Shown one piece after another: positions 12,286 through 23,332 of a stretch of 64,000 bases of DNA. The notes beneath the pieces were generated by a model. The model searched no databases. It worked only from the letters and a program-made list of their open reading frames with translations, and had not been told where the DNA came from. Each line of letters opens with the position of its first letter. Positions within the stretch are counted from its first letter, which is position 1. Location: positions 48,124 to 112,123 of the forward strand of contig MU405342.1 in assembly GCA_022836615.1 (NCBI GenBank), given 5' to 3'. The translations under genes and the position numbers were made by a program. The stretch is from Annulohypoxylon bovei var. microspora. Its lineage: Eukaryota > Ascomycota > Sordariomycetes > Xylariales > Hypoxylaceae.

Positions 12286-13937
12286 ACGACTTCACGACAA
12301 GTCCATTACGGACAGAGGAGAGTTAGAAGCGACGTATCGGCAAGATTATGCGGTGCGACGACGGAACGAGTTACGATGACCGATATCTTTTTCTTTTGCA
12401 CTGACCTAGAATCCCTATTGACTGGGTCCCGTCGGTTATTTGTTATTTGCTTATACCATTGATACCCTTCGATACATCATAAAATGCGGTTTGGGCCCTT
12501 GAAGTTTGCTGGCACGGGTTTAGGTCAGTCGAGCTGTCGGGGTTTGGGGAGTTGGTTGTTTTTACGTTCTCTATTGTTGAACAGTTGGGCTTTGCACGTT
12601 GACTGCGTTGCAACTAGCCTGGGGCTCGGGAAGTCATTTTGAGGTCCCGCTATCCTTAGACCGCATAGACGGTAACTAGGTATATACAAGGACACCTGAT
12701 GCCTTTGAGGAGGCTGGTTATTTCCAGATTGTATGCCATAGACTCATCAGACCTACGACGACTTACTTGCTTAAGCATGTTTAGGGTAATATTCTATTTT
12801 TGGAGAGGCCCTAGAATATGGCAATACAGAATATCAATTTGAGAATCTGGCAATTGTTTCAATAGGCGTGAATGTGAATTAAGAGAATATGGTCGGATAA
12901 TATAAATGAGTAGTTATTAACGTAAAGGAATAAACGCTTGAGAAAACCTCCTTCAGCAAAGATCATTATTGCCCCATACCAAGAATAGGTACGTTATAAT
13001 AGAAAAGTGTTACTTCTACCTCCCAGTAGAGAAAATGAAAGGGGGATGAGTATATCGTGAGTAGTAGATCTCATAGATAGCTACGACCTGGATAGCCGAT
13101 TGAAAATACGAAAATCATCCATCTCAAAAGTTTCAATAAACACACTTAAAAAAAAAGAATTACTGGCCAAACCAGCCCAAAAAAATTCCAGAGGCCTCTC
13201 CCATCCCAAATTCAAACGTGCGATCTATCCATTCATCCTTGTGGGGATAAGCCACGGGGAGGGATCGAACCCGCGGTGCTTCTCAACCGCACAGGACACA
13301 GGAGATCGGCACGGTTCGAAGTGCAAACCGGTTGCACCAGTGGATGCTGTCGCAATCCAAGGTTTGGGTGGGATATGGTAACTGCTTTCTTTCTTTTACC
13401 CTATATGCCTGCTGCTGGTTGGGCGTTCTTGCCTTGCGTAGCTGTTGGGTAGGTCGTGCCTGCTGTCTACGCCCCTGTCGCATCTTTTATATCTCATATG
13501 GAAGGTGCGTTCCAGGTGATAGCGCCTTGATATGTGTAGAAGTTAAACGCTTGTCGGATTATGTAGGTAGATATAGTACGCAAAAAATATGAAGGTTCCC
13601 GTTGGCGTTATGCAAGTCTCATAATTCATATATCGGTCCTCCTCTATCTAGACCACGGACCAAGTTCTGACTATTATACCAACGGAAATTTTACGTGTAA
13701 GGGGGAGGTCATTAAAGATGTTGCAAAACATGTTAAATCACTGCCTGTTAGAACCACCAAAATGCGATAGATAAAGGCCTTGTATTTGAGCTAACCCAAG
13801 TAGTCCCCTGCTCATCCTGGCCGTCAGTATTTACTTCATTAGTCTATTTACAAGAGCTCTATGACAAAGTACGGCCGGCACTATGCTGTGGCACGCAGCA
13901 CGTCGATTCAGAAATTCGCGCGTAAGAAGAATAACAC
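12286..13937. other. Intergenic region between convergent genes
   Basis: About 1.65 kb between the 3' ends of the GPI-protein gene and the protease gene. A tRNA-like segment on the minus strand at about 13252-13345 was examined and not accepted. Nothing else that I can support. Confidence 0.5.
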
Positions 13938-16900
13938 CTAAATGCCACCGTCGTCGTCGTCCTCGACATCTTCTCCGTCCTGCACGGGTAGGATTCCATC
14001 TGTTGGCTCGCCCTCGACGGGCTTGCCGCTCTCATACGTGATACGTCGCCAGCCGCATGGCTCCGAGCCGTCCTTGATCCACTCCACGGTCGGGAAGTAG
14101 TGCTCGTTCTTCTTCATCGTGATGACCCACGGTTGGTTATCGAACGTCATGGCCTTCAATCGGAAGTCTGAGAGGATGTTAGTTGAACTCACCTAACCTG
14201 ACAAAGGGAGGGGACGCTTACAGGCGTTGTCCGGGATCTTAACTACGGTGTCTAAGAAGGATTTTAGATCCGGGGTTGGTTTGCCGTTGACATGGGTGAT
14301 GAAGTTGGTGGGCGCGAGTCCATAATGCTTAGCTGGTGAACCCCTACTCCTAGCAGAGACATAAACCTCACTGGGTAATTTGCTAATCTGCTGCCTAACT
14401 GCAAGGTGGGGAACATGAAGCACAGCTCCACAGAACGAAATAGCATGGTTCGTCTCTAAATCGTCCGCCGGGGACGTTGGGACCTGGAGGCGCATCTCCT
14501 TACTTTCTCGTACAATTACCGCATCGAGAACTTCATGCGAGTACATGACGTCGAGTTCTGATACACGCGTGATGATCTTGTCGTTCAGTGTCAAAATAAC
14601 GTCGCCCTCCAGCAAGATGACGGGTCGGTTATCGCGTTCGAAGGTACATTTGGAGACCATAAAGAGTTGGTGGTTTTGCTTGTTGGCAAGGGTTACCTTG
14701 TGTATCCAGTCATCAGAGATGCCCATGACCCGTGCTTGAGACATGGCGATAGGTCGGAATTCCATCGGCAGCATCCGCAATTTCGGATCAAGGCCTTGCT
14801 GGATCTGTGATATGACGGGCAATAAAGTTGGCGTAGCGAGGCCGAGATGATATTCTTCATCTCTAGAGCCAGAGGACCTCTCGCCGAGATATGTGAGCCA
14901 TAAGGCTTGGACGGTGCCGTCCTTATCGACGAGAACTCCACTTCCGCATTGTCCACTAAGATTTGTATCGACAGTTATGGCGTCGATGTTAGTAGCCCGA
15001 TATCTTGGGGCGCTAGAGTTAGCCGGAATGGCAACTGTGGTCATCTCGGTAACCGTAGTAGCAGCATGCACTATTCGACCACTCCTATTATATCCGATGA
15101 ACGTAGTCGAAGCTCCTTGCGCGATGTTGTCCTTGCCAAGCTTGGCGCTCAAAACCGGCGCGTCAACGAGCGCGGGGTCGTATTTAATAATTGCGTAATT
15201 CTGGAGTGGGTGCATGAAGACAACCTTGCCTTCAACAACGATCGAATCTGCAATTGTAATCCATATATCGCACAAGTCGTATGGGACGACTGCCCTCGAG
15301 ATGATCACTAGGCCCTTTTCGGCATCGATCACCAATCCCATTCCCCATTTCCTATTTCTAGGAAATCCATCTAGCTTCAGAGGCATGGTGCAGCCTACGC
15401 GCACAAAGCTGCGGACTAAATCGGCAACAGCAGGGTGAGACGTATGCTCTAGCTGGATGAAGGAGCACTTTACACGCGCTGGAGGTTGACGAGGTAGGGC
15501 ATCGGCGATGTCCTCGAAGTCCCACAACCCAGTCACATCATTTCGCACCGCCATCCGCATCTTCGTAGACCAGTGTCGGTCAACATTAATAATAGTAGTG
15601 TTGAGAGTGTGGAGATCTCGAAGATGCTTATAAGTAACGACCACACGTTTCTTATCCGGGATCTGTTTAACAACATCGATGAAGGTCGCCAAGTCGGGGG
15701 TCTTCTTCTGGTCGACGCTCTGGATCATCCACCCGCTGTCGGCACTGTCGAAACGGAAAGAGCCAGTTGATTCGCATACAAAAACGCCACCACCGTGGAT
15801 AGCGACTCCGTAAAGTCGTGCTTGTTGGTAAGATAGGTTGTGTACGCTAGCCCCAGATACTGTCACGAAGCGGTCCGGTGTGATATTGTGGAGGTCACCG
15901 ACTTCGATATCGATTTCGACAACTTCACCTCCTCGTTGAAGAGTCACATGGATCGTTTTGCCTACATTCGAGTCTAATATATCGTCCAGTATAACGAACT
16001 GGGTGATCATCTCACCATTCACCTTAAGAAGCACGTCCCCCTCTTCGAATTTATTGTGGGATGGGCCCTCAGGAAGAATGATCTCAGCAACGAGCATGTT
16101 CGTTTCTTTAGGGAATGCTTCGCGAACTGCCTTCTCCCAAGTTGCCGTCAGGCCGAGACGACGACACTCGTCAAAAGGTTTCATAACGAATTGGCACTGG
16201 ATTGTGCCTCGTTCAATTGGTTTTCCCTCTTGTATGCAGCGAAGGGCTCGTAACGGTCGGTCGAGTGGTAAGAAATAGTCGGTCGATGCGCCATCAGATC
16301 GCCCACCAGCTTGAAGGGCTATCGCAAACCCATCAAGATTGACCACGGGACTGCCGGAGCTGCCCCCACTTGCAGCAGCATTCGCCTGGTAATAATTGGT
16401 ATTGAAATCACTATAGCCTTCGCCATACTCGGGCGCGTTACGGTCAAGTCGGCTAATGACACCGGAAAGGATACTGAGTTTTTCACCAGCATCATTTCCG
16501 ACAACTCTGATTTCAACTCCAACTAAACAAAACAAAACAAAATATTAGAAATCCAGACTTCTAAGACGAGCTTCAAAGAGGCAGAAGGCAAAACGTACCT
16601 TTTGCTAAGTCTGGACGAATGGGAAGAGCTGCCACAGGCATATATTTGATAGCTTTGGGGTCGAAACGCAGGATGCCGAAATCGTGAACAGGGTCTCGGT
16701 AGACAGGGTACGCGTCAACTTCTTCGTGGTTGTCAAATACAACATATCCCCAGAAAGGACCAGCTCCGACAACATGCCTGTTTGTCATGATATATCTACC
16801 AAGGAATTAGCAGGTTGAAAAATCCTAGTATTTATTTTCAAGCGCCTTTACCCTCTCTCTGCATCAACAACAAACCCGGTCGCCTCGCTCGCACAGGCTG

Positions 16901-17420
16901 CATCGGTATCGAAGGAACAAGTCTGGCAGAATCGAATAGAGACAACGTTCCTAACCACCTTCTCTATAGTAGCTTGCCATTCTGTTGTATCGGCAGAAAC
17001 TGGATAGAGGATGGACAAATCTTCGTCGGCGACCATATCATCTTCCATGAAGCTTGGTAACTCGGTATCGGGTGTATTCTCGCTTGGAGACATCTTGCCG
17101 TTAACGGGTCGAATGTGTTTAGAAGGGCGGTCGTGGTCATGAGGTGAGAATGAGGCTTTGCGCTTAATGCGCGAGGATTGACTAGTCCCGTTCATATCTG
17201 CGTTGGCTGTTTCACTTGCTGTGGTTACTTGCTGACAACTACGTGACTGTATCGTGAATTGGCGCGTAGGACGATATGTGAGTCTGGTCAGAACGTTAGG
17301 CTGAGGCGCGCACTGAGACGCGCACCGCAGTAGCGACGGAAATCGAGCGGACTTTAACAACGGTCGAAAAAATGGAGTGAAGCCTGACTCAGCAATGCGC
17401 AAAGACAAAAGGTGCCTCAT
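13938..17420 (-). CDS. nma111: Nma111/HtrA-like PDZ serine protease (1098 aa)
   Basis: Pro-apoptotic nuclear HtrA-family serine endopeptidase. Four exons: 17420-16852, 16795-16599, 16522-14222 and 14167-13938, all in frame, 1098 residues. The catalytic triad is visible: His197 in TNRHVV, Asp228 in PVHDFGIL and Ser311 in GGSSGSPV. Two tandem protease-like plus PDZ modules follow; the second protease copy is degenerate, with SGQCGSG in place of the active site, as is usual for this family. The C-terminal YFRLKAMTFDN and VTMKKNEHYFP segments are typical of Nma111, and the protein ends in an acidic run. The first 75 residues are Arg-rich and presequence-like; a second in-frame Met (residue 76, at 17195) begins the usual nuclear form, with IKRKASFSP as a likely NLS. 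Either start is possible. Confidence 0.92.
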
Positions 17421-19272
17421 AGAACACCAATTATTTCTGCCTTACTGAGACACATCTAATTGATATTGAGACGAATTAGATTATATGTCGAGAATGTGAT
17501 GGCGACGGTAATAATAACGATGGCGACGGTGACGCGGACGGTGTTACTAAATGATGGGATACGGTACGAAAGATGCTTATATATCTGCTCCTTCAAGCGG
17601 TTCGCATCTTCTAAACGCCGTTAGAGGAAGAAAACTTAGGATTGAACCGGTTAGGGATTAAAGATAGAAACAGAATAAAAGAAAAAGACCAGGTAATCGT
17701 AAATCCCGACTGAGAGCAACTTTTACCCGTCTACCTTTGGAAAGAAGTATGCAGTTTGCATCATCTTACAAGATTAAGTTTTGCTAGAAGAAGGGACAGC
17801 AAGGATTCGATAACGGTTCCTTATCTTAGCGTCGGGGTAGGGGGACGATTAACTAATCAAAGTACAGATCACTTGCTTTAGACCCAATATGTAGGTACCC
17901 AGGTAGCTTTCACGTGCCGTGCCCCTGGCTGATGCAACTTCGCGCTTATATCTTACACGTGAATAGCTGAACAGGCTTCAATGTTGTGAACAGAGCCGAC
18001 CTTACTTTTCTTGTCTAAAGTAGAAGTAGGCTCACATTGATTACAACTAAGAAGCAAGCAAAGGTGCAAGAACTTTTACTTCTAAAGCTACTAGGTACTT
18101 CGATAAGATGATAACGAGTAAGCGGGTGTCGAAAGTCATTTAAGACAATTTTTATATGTATTTTCTACCCCTTTCGTACCAGACTATAGGTTTAGTATGA
18201 GTATTAGATAGTTAACGGTGAATATATACATCACCTATCATAAACTATCACCTTCCCCAGAGAGCCCGTCTGGCCTGCTATCACGTTCCGTCACAATGGT
18301 CCGATCATAAGGCTACAAGGCGAATAGATCTGAATAAGGATCTATAACCATGTCGATATTTTTGCTTTTGTGCACGGACGGTCAGGGTCTAGCCGTTTTC
18401 AGACACACATTCAAGCCATCGACCGAAAGATGCCTCGTAAATACAAAAGAACTACGTATGAGAATGTGATCATTACGAAGTGCGTGATGGACCTACATTA
18501 TATGTTACTAGATCTAGACGAATTAGATGCCTGTCGAATTCTTGAGTATGCCAGTACTATGTATGCCTATACTAAATTCTAAGTTAAGGGGTAATTAGAT
18601 GATAAAATGAATTTGTCATTTAGGAGGGTTACCCACGAGAGAGGTGTAAGTATAGACAGGTACGGCATTCATATAGAGACTCATAGTCGATACGTTTTTA
18701 ACGGCCATAGTACTAGCAACCAACAGGCAACCAACTGGCAACTAGCACTAGACCACCCACGACGACCTTACATTTATTTGATCTTAAATTCCATCTTGTT
18801 TCCTGTTGACCTTTTTCCCCTGTCAACAACTCCGATCTCCTCTTCAATTCACACTACAACTACTACATAGGTAGTCTCCGTTGTCAAGGTATGTCCAAGT
18901 TGCCTCACATAAAATATCATTCCCCGTACTTCTCATGTCTCCTGTCATCGGCGTCTACTTTCCAATCTAGGTACTTAGGTAGGTGAATCGCCAAACACCG
19001 AGTATCTAGGTTACCCATCCGTCACCACGTACATAGAAAGCATATTTCCAGTACTCGATCGAGATTTTACGTGCCTCCATTTTTCCTTTCAACTCGTATG
19101 AGACATTACCCAATTTTCCAAACTCTCCTCCTCTTCCCATCCACACTAACAACCACACTTCGGTTTTTTTTTCACGCACTCGTGACTGACATACTACGGT
19201 GAAGCAGTTCACGCAACTACTCAAACCTCTAACACTCTTCTCCCGTCGTTATCGCCAACACAACCTGTCACC
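17421..19272. other. Divergent intergenic region
   Basis: About 1.85 kb between the 5' ends of the protease gene and the Myb-like gene. It is AT-rich in 18100-18700. An ORF at 18370-18582 and another at 18607-18870 show no domain. TAGGTA-type motifs occur near 17892 and 18975. A pyrimidine-rich stretch precedes the downstream start. Presumed promoters and 5' UTRs. Confidence 0.5.
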
Positions 19273-20106
19273 ATGTCCAGTAACAAGAACTGGTCGCAGG
19301 ATGAGAAGGTATGTAACTCATATTACCCAACTACTATCTACCGGGGCAAACCAGACACGATTCACAACGAGCAGTCGCTAACCAGACATCCCCATTAGAT
19401 ATCCTTTCTCGTCCAGGCACTGCAGTCTCTTACTACTGGCAATAACTTTCCCTATGACAAGATTACTCTGCCTGGGCGTAGTAAGCGAAGTATGGTCCAT
19501 GCGTGGTATGGCCTGCGTGGACAATCGGCCGCCTACAAGGCTCAGAACGTCGGAAACGAGGGCATGCGTATGTTAATCCAACAATCTTGATAGTCCCTCG
19601 CCGCCCCCTCTCCATCTCCAGTTACCCCATCTTGAACCACGGGCTAATATTATATATAGCCGAAGCTCGATATCCTCTCGGAACTAAAAAACCTCCCAAG
19701 CGAAAGTACGATGAATTCGCTGCTGACGATGGTACGTATTTGACCATGACCTCTTTGTTTCCCCTGTCCAAACATTGCCTTATTATCGTTCAAGTGCCAA
19801 TATGTATGCTATGCAACAGATAAGGAGGATGTTGTCAAGAAGGAATTTTCCGAGGCCGCTGATGTGAAAGGCTCCCCAGCATCCGATGAGAAGGCCTATA
19901 AGAAGGCCCGTATGTATTCCAGTCCATATACCCCTCCGCGTCCTCGCCTTGTCCTGCAGGAACTAACATAACTGCTTTACACAGAACGGGTTAAGGTCGA
20001 GTCTGAGCCTTCCTGCGAAAGCTCGCCTGCCAACTACTCCAGAATCATGGACGAGGAAGACTACGAGGACTACGAAGACTACGAAGAAGAAGAGGACGAG
20101 GCATAA
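19273..20106 (+). CDS. Small Myb/SANT-like protein with acidic tail (156 aa)
   Basis: Five exons: 19273-19308, 19417-19567, 19660-19731, 19820-19909 and 19985-20106. Every junction is GT..AG and the sum is 157 codons with stop. Residues about 6-48 (NWSQDEKALQSL, then SMVHAWYGLRGQ) resemble the compact fungal Myb/SANT-like helix-turn-helix, with conserved tryptophans. A basic PPKRK motif follows as a possible NLS. The C-terminus is an acidic run of EDY repeats followed by Glu/Asp, which suggests a chromatin or histone contact. I infer a nuclear DNA- or chromatin-associated role. The class is frequent in Pezizomycotina, but the function is not known to me. The low-complexity linker carries many Lys-Lys pairs. 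Confidence 0.78.
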
Positions 20107-21036
20107 GCTTGCCGCCTCTCGGAACTACTAATCCTTGTTTCTCTCTGGATCACTTCCCCTGCTAGCATGGGAAGACTTTGTTCATCTCAACTCGCCTGGA
20201 GCTGAGCACGAGTCTCTGGTCTACCGACATCTTAGTTCTTCTTCTTAAGTCCGCATAGTGGATGTACTCGACGCAAAATCCTTCGGTTTCGGCTCCCTGG
20301 TTAACGGTCTACGACACGCACCATTCGTTCAATTTTATGATACCCTCCCCTCTTCTGCATTCTGCATGTCTCCTTTTTGAGATGCAGAACAGGGCTTACA
20401 TTCGTTTCCCCCTAGGCGTTTTGATGATACCCGGATGAGTTTCATCATTGTTCTCGCGGGTTTTATTCTTTTGGGAGGAACTTTCGCACATTTTCCGTTA
20501 TTTCTCTTGTCTCTGCACACGCCGATGCGGATTACTGTGTCATCAGTCATCAGTCATCTTGCACTTGCAATCATCGCCGCTGTTCAATGCGATGAATTTC
20601 CTTTTCAAAAACACAGATAGGAACCACGGAATAGCCGTGAGTACCTCGATGAGCTTTGCCCATCTTAATAACTCCACGAAGGAGATTTCCCTCTATTTTC
20701 CTCTACTTCTTTTCTACTTGACTAAGTCCTTGAAGTAAACTTTGATTTCACATTACCTACTCAGTGATACGATTATTCAGTATTTTGTTTAGGACTAGCA
20801 TGTTCTAGTGTAGGTCTTACAAGTATAGCTTCAACCAGCAAGCATAGTCGTCTTGATTAATATTGTCCTACCGTAACTCCACTCATAAGATCTTCGAGCC
20901 ATACTCCATTATAAGCACCCACAGGAAATTATGACCATAGCAAACTATCACCACCCTCCACACCCCCTTATAGACAGCAATCTTTCTCTAATCTGTATCT
21001 ACAGTAGCAATGGGTATCACATCCTCCGCGCGGACA
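20107..21036. other. Intergenic region between convergent genes
   Basis: About 930 bases between the stop codons of the Myb-like gene and MLH1. The T-rich stretch at 20400-20760 fits a 3' UTR. Small ORFs here lack any motif. Confidence 0.5.
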
Positions 21037-23332
21037 TCAGCACCGTTCAAAGACCCTGTAAAGCCCCTTGAGGCTCGCCAACTCGAGTACGCCGCCTTTC
21101 ATAAATGATTTGGTTGCTACCAACCTCGCTTTAAATGCCGGGAAGAATATGTGTTCCACCGCACGGCGTATTTGCGTCCTCCTTGCCCTAATCTCATCAG
21201 GGATATTTTCCTCCGTCTCGTCGTTGCCTGGGAGGGTTGGAAGCTGTTCCGGGACGTAGAATGTCGCCAGCTCTTTGAGTAAAGAGTCGAAGCACAGCTT
21301 CTCGTCTGTCCAATTTACATGAGGGCCAAGACGGAGGAAGAATTGCGGTAATTTTGCCATGGATGGCGTATACCCTTTTAAAAGCAATGGGATACTCAAT
21401 AACTCTCCGGCTGGGGAGATTTCAAGGCTGAAGTATTCGAGCATCATTTCCCTTCTCTCGATTAATTGTTCTGCGACTGTATCCACGACGTCGTCTACGT
21501 CAAACGCATCATCATCCCCAGCGGTGGCCTTTTCTTGCTCGGCCGCAATTTTGAGTACTTCGCGTAACTCCAACGCAGGCTGGAATTTTATGATACCAAA
21601 ATTGCCAAAATCTGTGAGCCCAACTTGGTAGAAGTACTCGAAGCAAGCTCGGCCGTAGTCGATGAGAAATAACTTGACACCTCCTTGGATGGCAGCCAGT
21701 CGGCGCTTCTCGTCTACGATACCGACGAAGGTGTGATTGGCAAAGATCTCGGTGAGCTCGTGGTGCATATCATCTCTGACGGCAGAACGGAGCTCACGCA
21801 CACTAGTAAGGCGACAGAGGATTGGTTCGCGGTCTGTTGTTTCGTATACCGAATCTTGAGCGACATCACGTGTGGTGTTACTTAGCGTACCTGGGGTCGG
21901 AGACTGAGAGATTGCCGGAAACATGCTGGTAATTTTACGCAGCGAAGCATCGGTCCTGACCATCTTACTCTCATCAGGCCGCACTGGCGTTTTTCGTGGT
22001 CCGCCCGGCGTCTTAACAGCAGAGCTGTCACCATCCTGTTGAATGGAACTGTCGGTAAGCATGGTACCGGGGAGCAGGGTCTGCGTCATAAAAGTGCGGC
22101 TTGTATCGACCGCCGCCAACTTATCCCGAATATTCTCACATATGGACTGGATAATCTCATCCTCATTGAGAAAGTTAACCTCTCGCTTCGTCGGATGTAT
22201 GTTGACATCAACTCGTTGAGGGTCGATTTCGAGGCTGAGATAAACGAATGGGTGTCCATTTTTAGGAAGGAACGCAGAATATGTCTGCTCCACAGCCTTC
22301 TTAATATTTGAGGACTCAACACTGCGGTGGTTAATGAAAAGGAGGAGGGTGGTTTTCTTTATGTGGTAGTTTGCATTTGTAGCCCAACCCGAAGCGTTGA
22401 AGCCCCAGCGTTGATCAGAGGCGCTGAACTCTATGAGCTCGCTGGCAACAGCGTTTCCGTGAATCTGACGAATGCGGTCGATTACAGAAGCTTGCTGCGG
22501 TACTGTGATTGACGTACCCGAGTCGCCATGCTTTTTACAGGAGAAGGCAACACCAGCACAATGAATTGCATAGCGTCCAACCATGTCAATGATCTTGTTG
22601 TACTCATCTGAAGGAGATCTGAAAGCCCTGCGTCGTGTCGGGACGTTATAGAATAAATCCTCTACCGAGATCTGTGTACCAATCCGCCCAGCAATAGGTT
22701 TAGGGTCAGCCGATTGACCAGGCTTTGCAGGAGACAATTTGCCCCCGTCGTAGTGCGCACGCCATGAGCAGTCTGAATCCTTAGTCCTCGTGGTAACTGT
22801 CAAGTGAGCAATATGACTAATGCTAGCAAGAGCCTCGCCCCGGAAACCATATGTTGCGATGTTACTCAAGTCTTCAAAGCTCTTGAGCTTAGACGTAGTG
22901 AACCTCTCACAGAGAATTGGTAAATCCTCTTTCTACGAATATGATCAGAAATCGGATTCGTGGGATGCCAGTATGTAGAGTAAAACTCACATTAATTCCG
23001 TGGCCATTGTCAGTGATTTGCAATAATTTAAGGCCACCTTCTTTGACCAGTACTTCTAAAGATGTCGATCCTGCATCGACGGCATTCTCGATCAGCTCTT
23101 TCAGACCATGTACCGGGGCTACGATGATCTCGCCAGCAGCAATCTTGTTTACAACATCTGGGTCTAGTGCCTAAATACGTGGATGGAGAATTAGCTATAT
23201 ATTGCATTAATATGGGATATAGGATGTGAAGGGACTAGCCTTGATTCGCTGAGGAGCATTTTCATCTGCCGAAGATGACGGGGCTTTCCGTTTGGTGCCC
23301 CTTGGCTCATCGACCTCCATAGGATCAGGCAT
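21037..23332 (-). CDS. mlh1: DNA mismatch repair protein MLH1 (722 aa)
   Basis: MutL-homologue ATPase that pairs with PMS1 in nuclear mismatch repair. Three exons: 23332-23240, 23170-22991 and 22932-21037 (722 residues). The GHKL ATPase motifs are present: ELIENAVDAGS, DNGHGI, and YGFRGEALASISH. FYNVPTRRRAF and NIHPTKREVNFL follow in the transducer domain. The C-terminus ends in FERC, the invariant MLH1 end needed in yeast for the PMS1 endonuclease site. Intron 1 must start with GC (AAG|GCTAGT) for the conserved RIKALDPDVVNKIAAGE to stay in frame. The N-terminal 30 residues are a variable extension with a short basic KRK. Length is ordinary for fungal MLH1. Confidence 0.96.

Noticed and set aside
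13252..13345. tRNA-like segment on the minus strand, with a GGTTCGATCC T-loop and a 3' end CCCGTGG that pairs six of seven with CCACTGG
   Set aside because: The T stem and the D arm contain mismatches, position 8 and the anticodon arm do not fit, and the total is too long without a clear intron. At best a tRNA relic; a tRNA scan would decide.
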